In this document: positions 3,979 to 5,436 of the stretch, one piece after another
How the letters are laid out: each line of letters begins with the position of its first letter
Position numbering within the stretch: position 1 is the stretch's first letter
Assembly (NCBI GenBank): GCA_013696425.1
Contig: JACCYP010000068.1
Location: forward strand, 1-5,436
Direction: 5' to 3'
Source of the DNA: Thermoleophilaceae bacterium
GTDB taxonomy: Bacteria; Actinomycetota; Thermoleophilia; Solirubrobacterales; Thermoleophilaceae
DNA length: 5,436 nucleotides
The notes under the pieces: model-generated
Database searches by the model: none
Told to the model about the DNA's origin: nothing
The model's input: the letters and a program-made list of their open reading frames with translations, nothing else
Made by a program: the position numbers and the translations under genes

Positions 3979-5436
3979 CCAGGCGCGTGCTGATAGCCCT
4001 GCTCGTGGTCGCGACCGTCGCCGGCGGCCTGCTCGCCGCGGGCGCGAAGGACGAGGGCGGGGGCGCCAAGACGGTCGAGATGGAGTTCGACAACGCCTTC
4101 GGGCTCACCGAGGGCGGCGACTTCCGTGTGGGTGGCGTGAACGTCGGCAGCACCACCGGTTTCGACACCCGCCGCAAGGGCGATCGCACGCTGGCGATCG
4201 TCGAGGCCGAGATCACGGAGAAGGGATTCGGGGATCTGCGCAAGGACGCATCGTGCGAGATCCGCCCGCAGTCGGTTATCGGCGAGTACTTCGTGGACTG
4301 CCAGCCCGGCAAGGCGACCGAGAAGCTGGCCGCCGGCGGGACGATCCCGGTCGCCCAGACGGTCTCGACGATCCCCATCGACCTCGTGAACAACATCCTG
4401 CGCCGCCCCTACCGCGAGCGCCTGCAGCTGATCATCGCCGAGCTCGGCACCGGCCTCGCGGGCCGTCCGCAGGATCTCCAGGAGGCGCTCAAGAAGGCCC
4501 ATCCGGGGCTGCGCGAGACGAGCAAGGTGCTGCGCATCCTCGGCAACCAGAACAAGGTGATCCAGAACTTCATCACCGACTCGGACACGGTGGTCGGTGA
4601 GCTCGAGGCGCGCAAGACCGACGTCGCGAAGTTCGTGACCGAGGCGGGCGAGACCGCCGAGATCACCGCCACCCGCCGTGCCGAGCTGAAGGCGCAGTTC
4701 CAGAAGCTGCCGCGCTTCCTCGACGAGTTCCGCCCGACGCTCGTGCGCCTGGGCGAGCTCTCCGACGAGCAGGTCCCGGCCCTGCGCGACCTGCGCGCGG
4801 CCGCCCCGCAGCTCACCACCTTCTTCGAGGAGCTCGGCCCCTTCTCGGCGGCCTCGCGCCCCGCGATCCGCTCGCTCGGCAGGGCCTCGGTCACCGGGCG
4901 CAAGGCGCTCGCCGAGTCCGCCGACGAGATCGACACGCTGCGCGCGCTCTCCGCCGACGCGCCCGGTTTCGCCAAGCCGCTGCGCCAGTTCCTCCAGTCG
5001 ATCGACGACCGCAGCCGCGCGATCGAGACCGACCCGCGCGCGAAGGACACCGCGCCGCCCGCGCCCGACAAGGTCTCCGCCGACAAGGGCAAGGGCTTCA
5101 CCGGGATGGAGTCGCTGCTCAACTATGTCTACTGGCAGGTGCTCGCGGTGAACGCCTTCGACGAGTTCTCCCACGTCCTGCGCACCGGCATCTTCGTCTC
5201 GGAGTGCGGCGAGTACACCAACGATCCCGACGAGAAGCTGCAGCGCCACTGCGGCTCCTACACCGGCCCCTACCAGCCGGGCCTCAAGGGCAAGCAGCCG
5301 GACTACACCAAGCGCTCGAACACCTCCACGCGCGAGCGGCTCGAGCGTGAGGACGGCCGCGCGCCGCGCTCCCAGAGCCAGGAGCGCCGCGGAGCCGGGC
5401 AGCCCGAGGCCGGCGCCCGCCCGGGCGAGCGCGACC
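3975..5436 (+). CDS. MCE family protein (MlaD domain), second of a tandem pair, 3' partial
   Basis: 487 residues are visible with no stop before the right edge. A hydrophobic N-terminal anchor or signal (VLIALLVVATVAGGLLAAGA, 5-24) precedes the MCE domain at about 33-111, with FDNAFGLTEGGDFRVGGVNVG (38-58) and PQSVIGEYFVDCQPG (98-112); C94 and C109 in this domain could form a disulfide. A long helical region follows. LTTFFEELGPFSAASRPAIR (280-299) lines up with LRPFFDELRPFARNARPTIR (285-304) of the preceding protein, so the two are paralogues. The segment GFTGMESLLNYVYWQVLAVN (374-393) leads to a Cys pair (411, 426) and then a charged, low-complexity tail rich in Arg, Glu and Gly. ATG 3975 overlaps the previous stop (ATGA) and has only a distant purine-rich tract, GAGGG at 3957, indicating translational coupling. 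The product should work in the same Mce transporter. Confidence 0.92.
   Translation, partial: MTRRVLIALLVVATVAGGLLAAGAKDEGGGAKTVEMEFDNAFGLTEGGDFRVGGVNVGSTTGFDTRRKGDRTLAIVEAEITEKGFGDLRKDASCEIRPQSVIGEYFVDCQPGKATEKLAAGGTIPVAQTVSTIPIDLVNNILRRPYRERLQLIIAELGTGLAGRPQDLQEALKKAHPGLRETSKVLRILGNQNKVIQNFITDSDTVVGELEARKTDVAKFVTEAGETAEITATRRAELKAQFQKLPRFLDEFRPTLVRLGELSDEQVPALRDLRAAAPQLTTFFEELGPFSAASRPAIRSLGRASVTGRKALAESADEIDTLRALSADAPGFAKPLRQFLQSIDDRSRAIETDPRAKDTAPPAPDKVSADKGKGFTGMESLLNYVYWQVLAVNAFDEFSHVLRTGIFVSECGEYTNDPDEKLQRHCGSYTGPYQPGLKGKQPDYTKRSNTSTRERLEREDGRAPRSQSQERRGAGQPEAGARPGERD

Noticed and set aside
3875..4600. 241-codon plus-strand open frame overlapping the MCE junction
   Set aside because: It is Arg-rich, out of frame with both MCE genes, and spans their junction; a shadow frame.
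3756..5249. 497-codon minus-strand open frame opposite the MCE genes
   Set aside because: Both MCE genes on the plus strand have clear domain sequence with anchor, MlaD motif and ATGA coupling. The antisense product is Leu/Gly/Arg/Ala-rich with no recognisable motif.

Overview
The window is high-GC DNA with strongly GC-biased third codon positions. It most likely comes from an actinobacterium, and the gene set points to the Thermoleophilia/Solirubrobacterales: an ECF sigma factor with a C-terminal zinc finger, a DUF4235 protein, a YihY/BrkB membrane protein and tandem MCE proteins. That placement is inferred from protein character; no ribosomal marker is present.

Layout. (1) 1-777, minus strand: ECF-type RNA polymerase sigma factor joined to an anti-sigma-like zinc finger (Cys...His-x3-Cys-x2-Cys). 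Its C-terminus runs off the left edge. (2) 778-1005: non-coding gap with a 15-bp inverted repeat (913-948) and a -10-like box set directly before the tRNA. (3) 1006-1090, plus strand: tRNA-Leu with anticodon UAA. (4) 1092-1219: compact element bounded by perfect 19-bp inverted repeats with further nested pairing inside. It fills almost the whole gap between the tRNA and the next gene. (5) 1222-2166, minus strand: YihY/BrkB-family inner-membrane protein. (6) 2164-2191: short divergent control region centred on the palindrome GGTATACC, which can act as a -10 box on both strands. (7) 2189-2467, plus strand: small DUF4235 membrane protein. (8) 2569-3978 and 3975 to the right edge, plus strand: two MCE/MlaD-domain proteins overlapping by ATGA, the second cut off by the window end.

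How the parts relate. The two MCE genes form one transcription unit and should encode membrane-anchored, substrate-binding parts of an Mce-type lipid transport system. No YrbE/MlaE permease or ATPase gene is in view, so the rest must lie downstream or elsewhere. YihY and DUF4235 are a divergent pair that probably shares a bidirectional promoter giving leaderless or near-leaderless transcripts. The sigma factor is separately transcribed and its targets cannot be read from this window. The most unusual items are the sigma/zinc-finger fusion, the palindromic shared -10, the structured 128-bp element after the tRNA, and a tRNA for a leucine codon (UUA) that I find in none of the window's genes.
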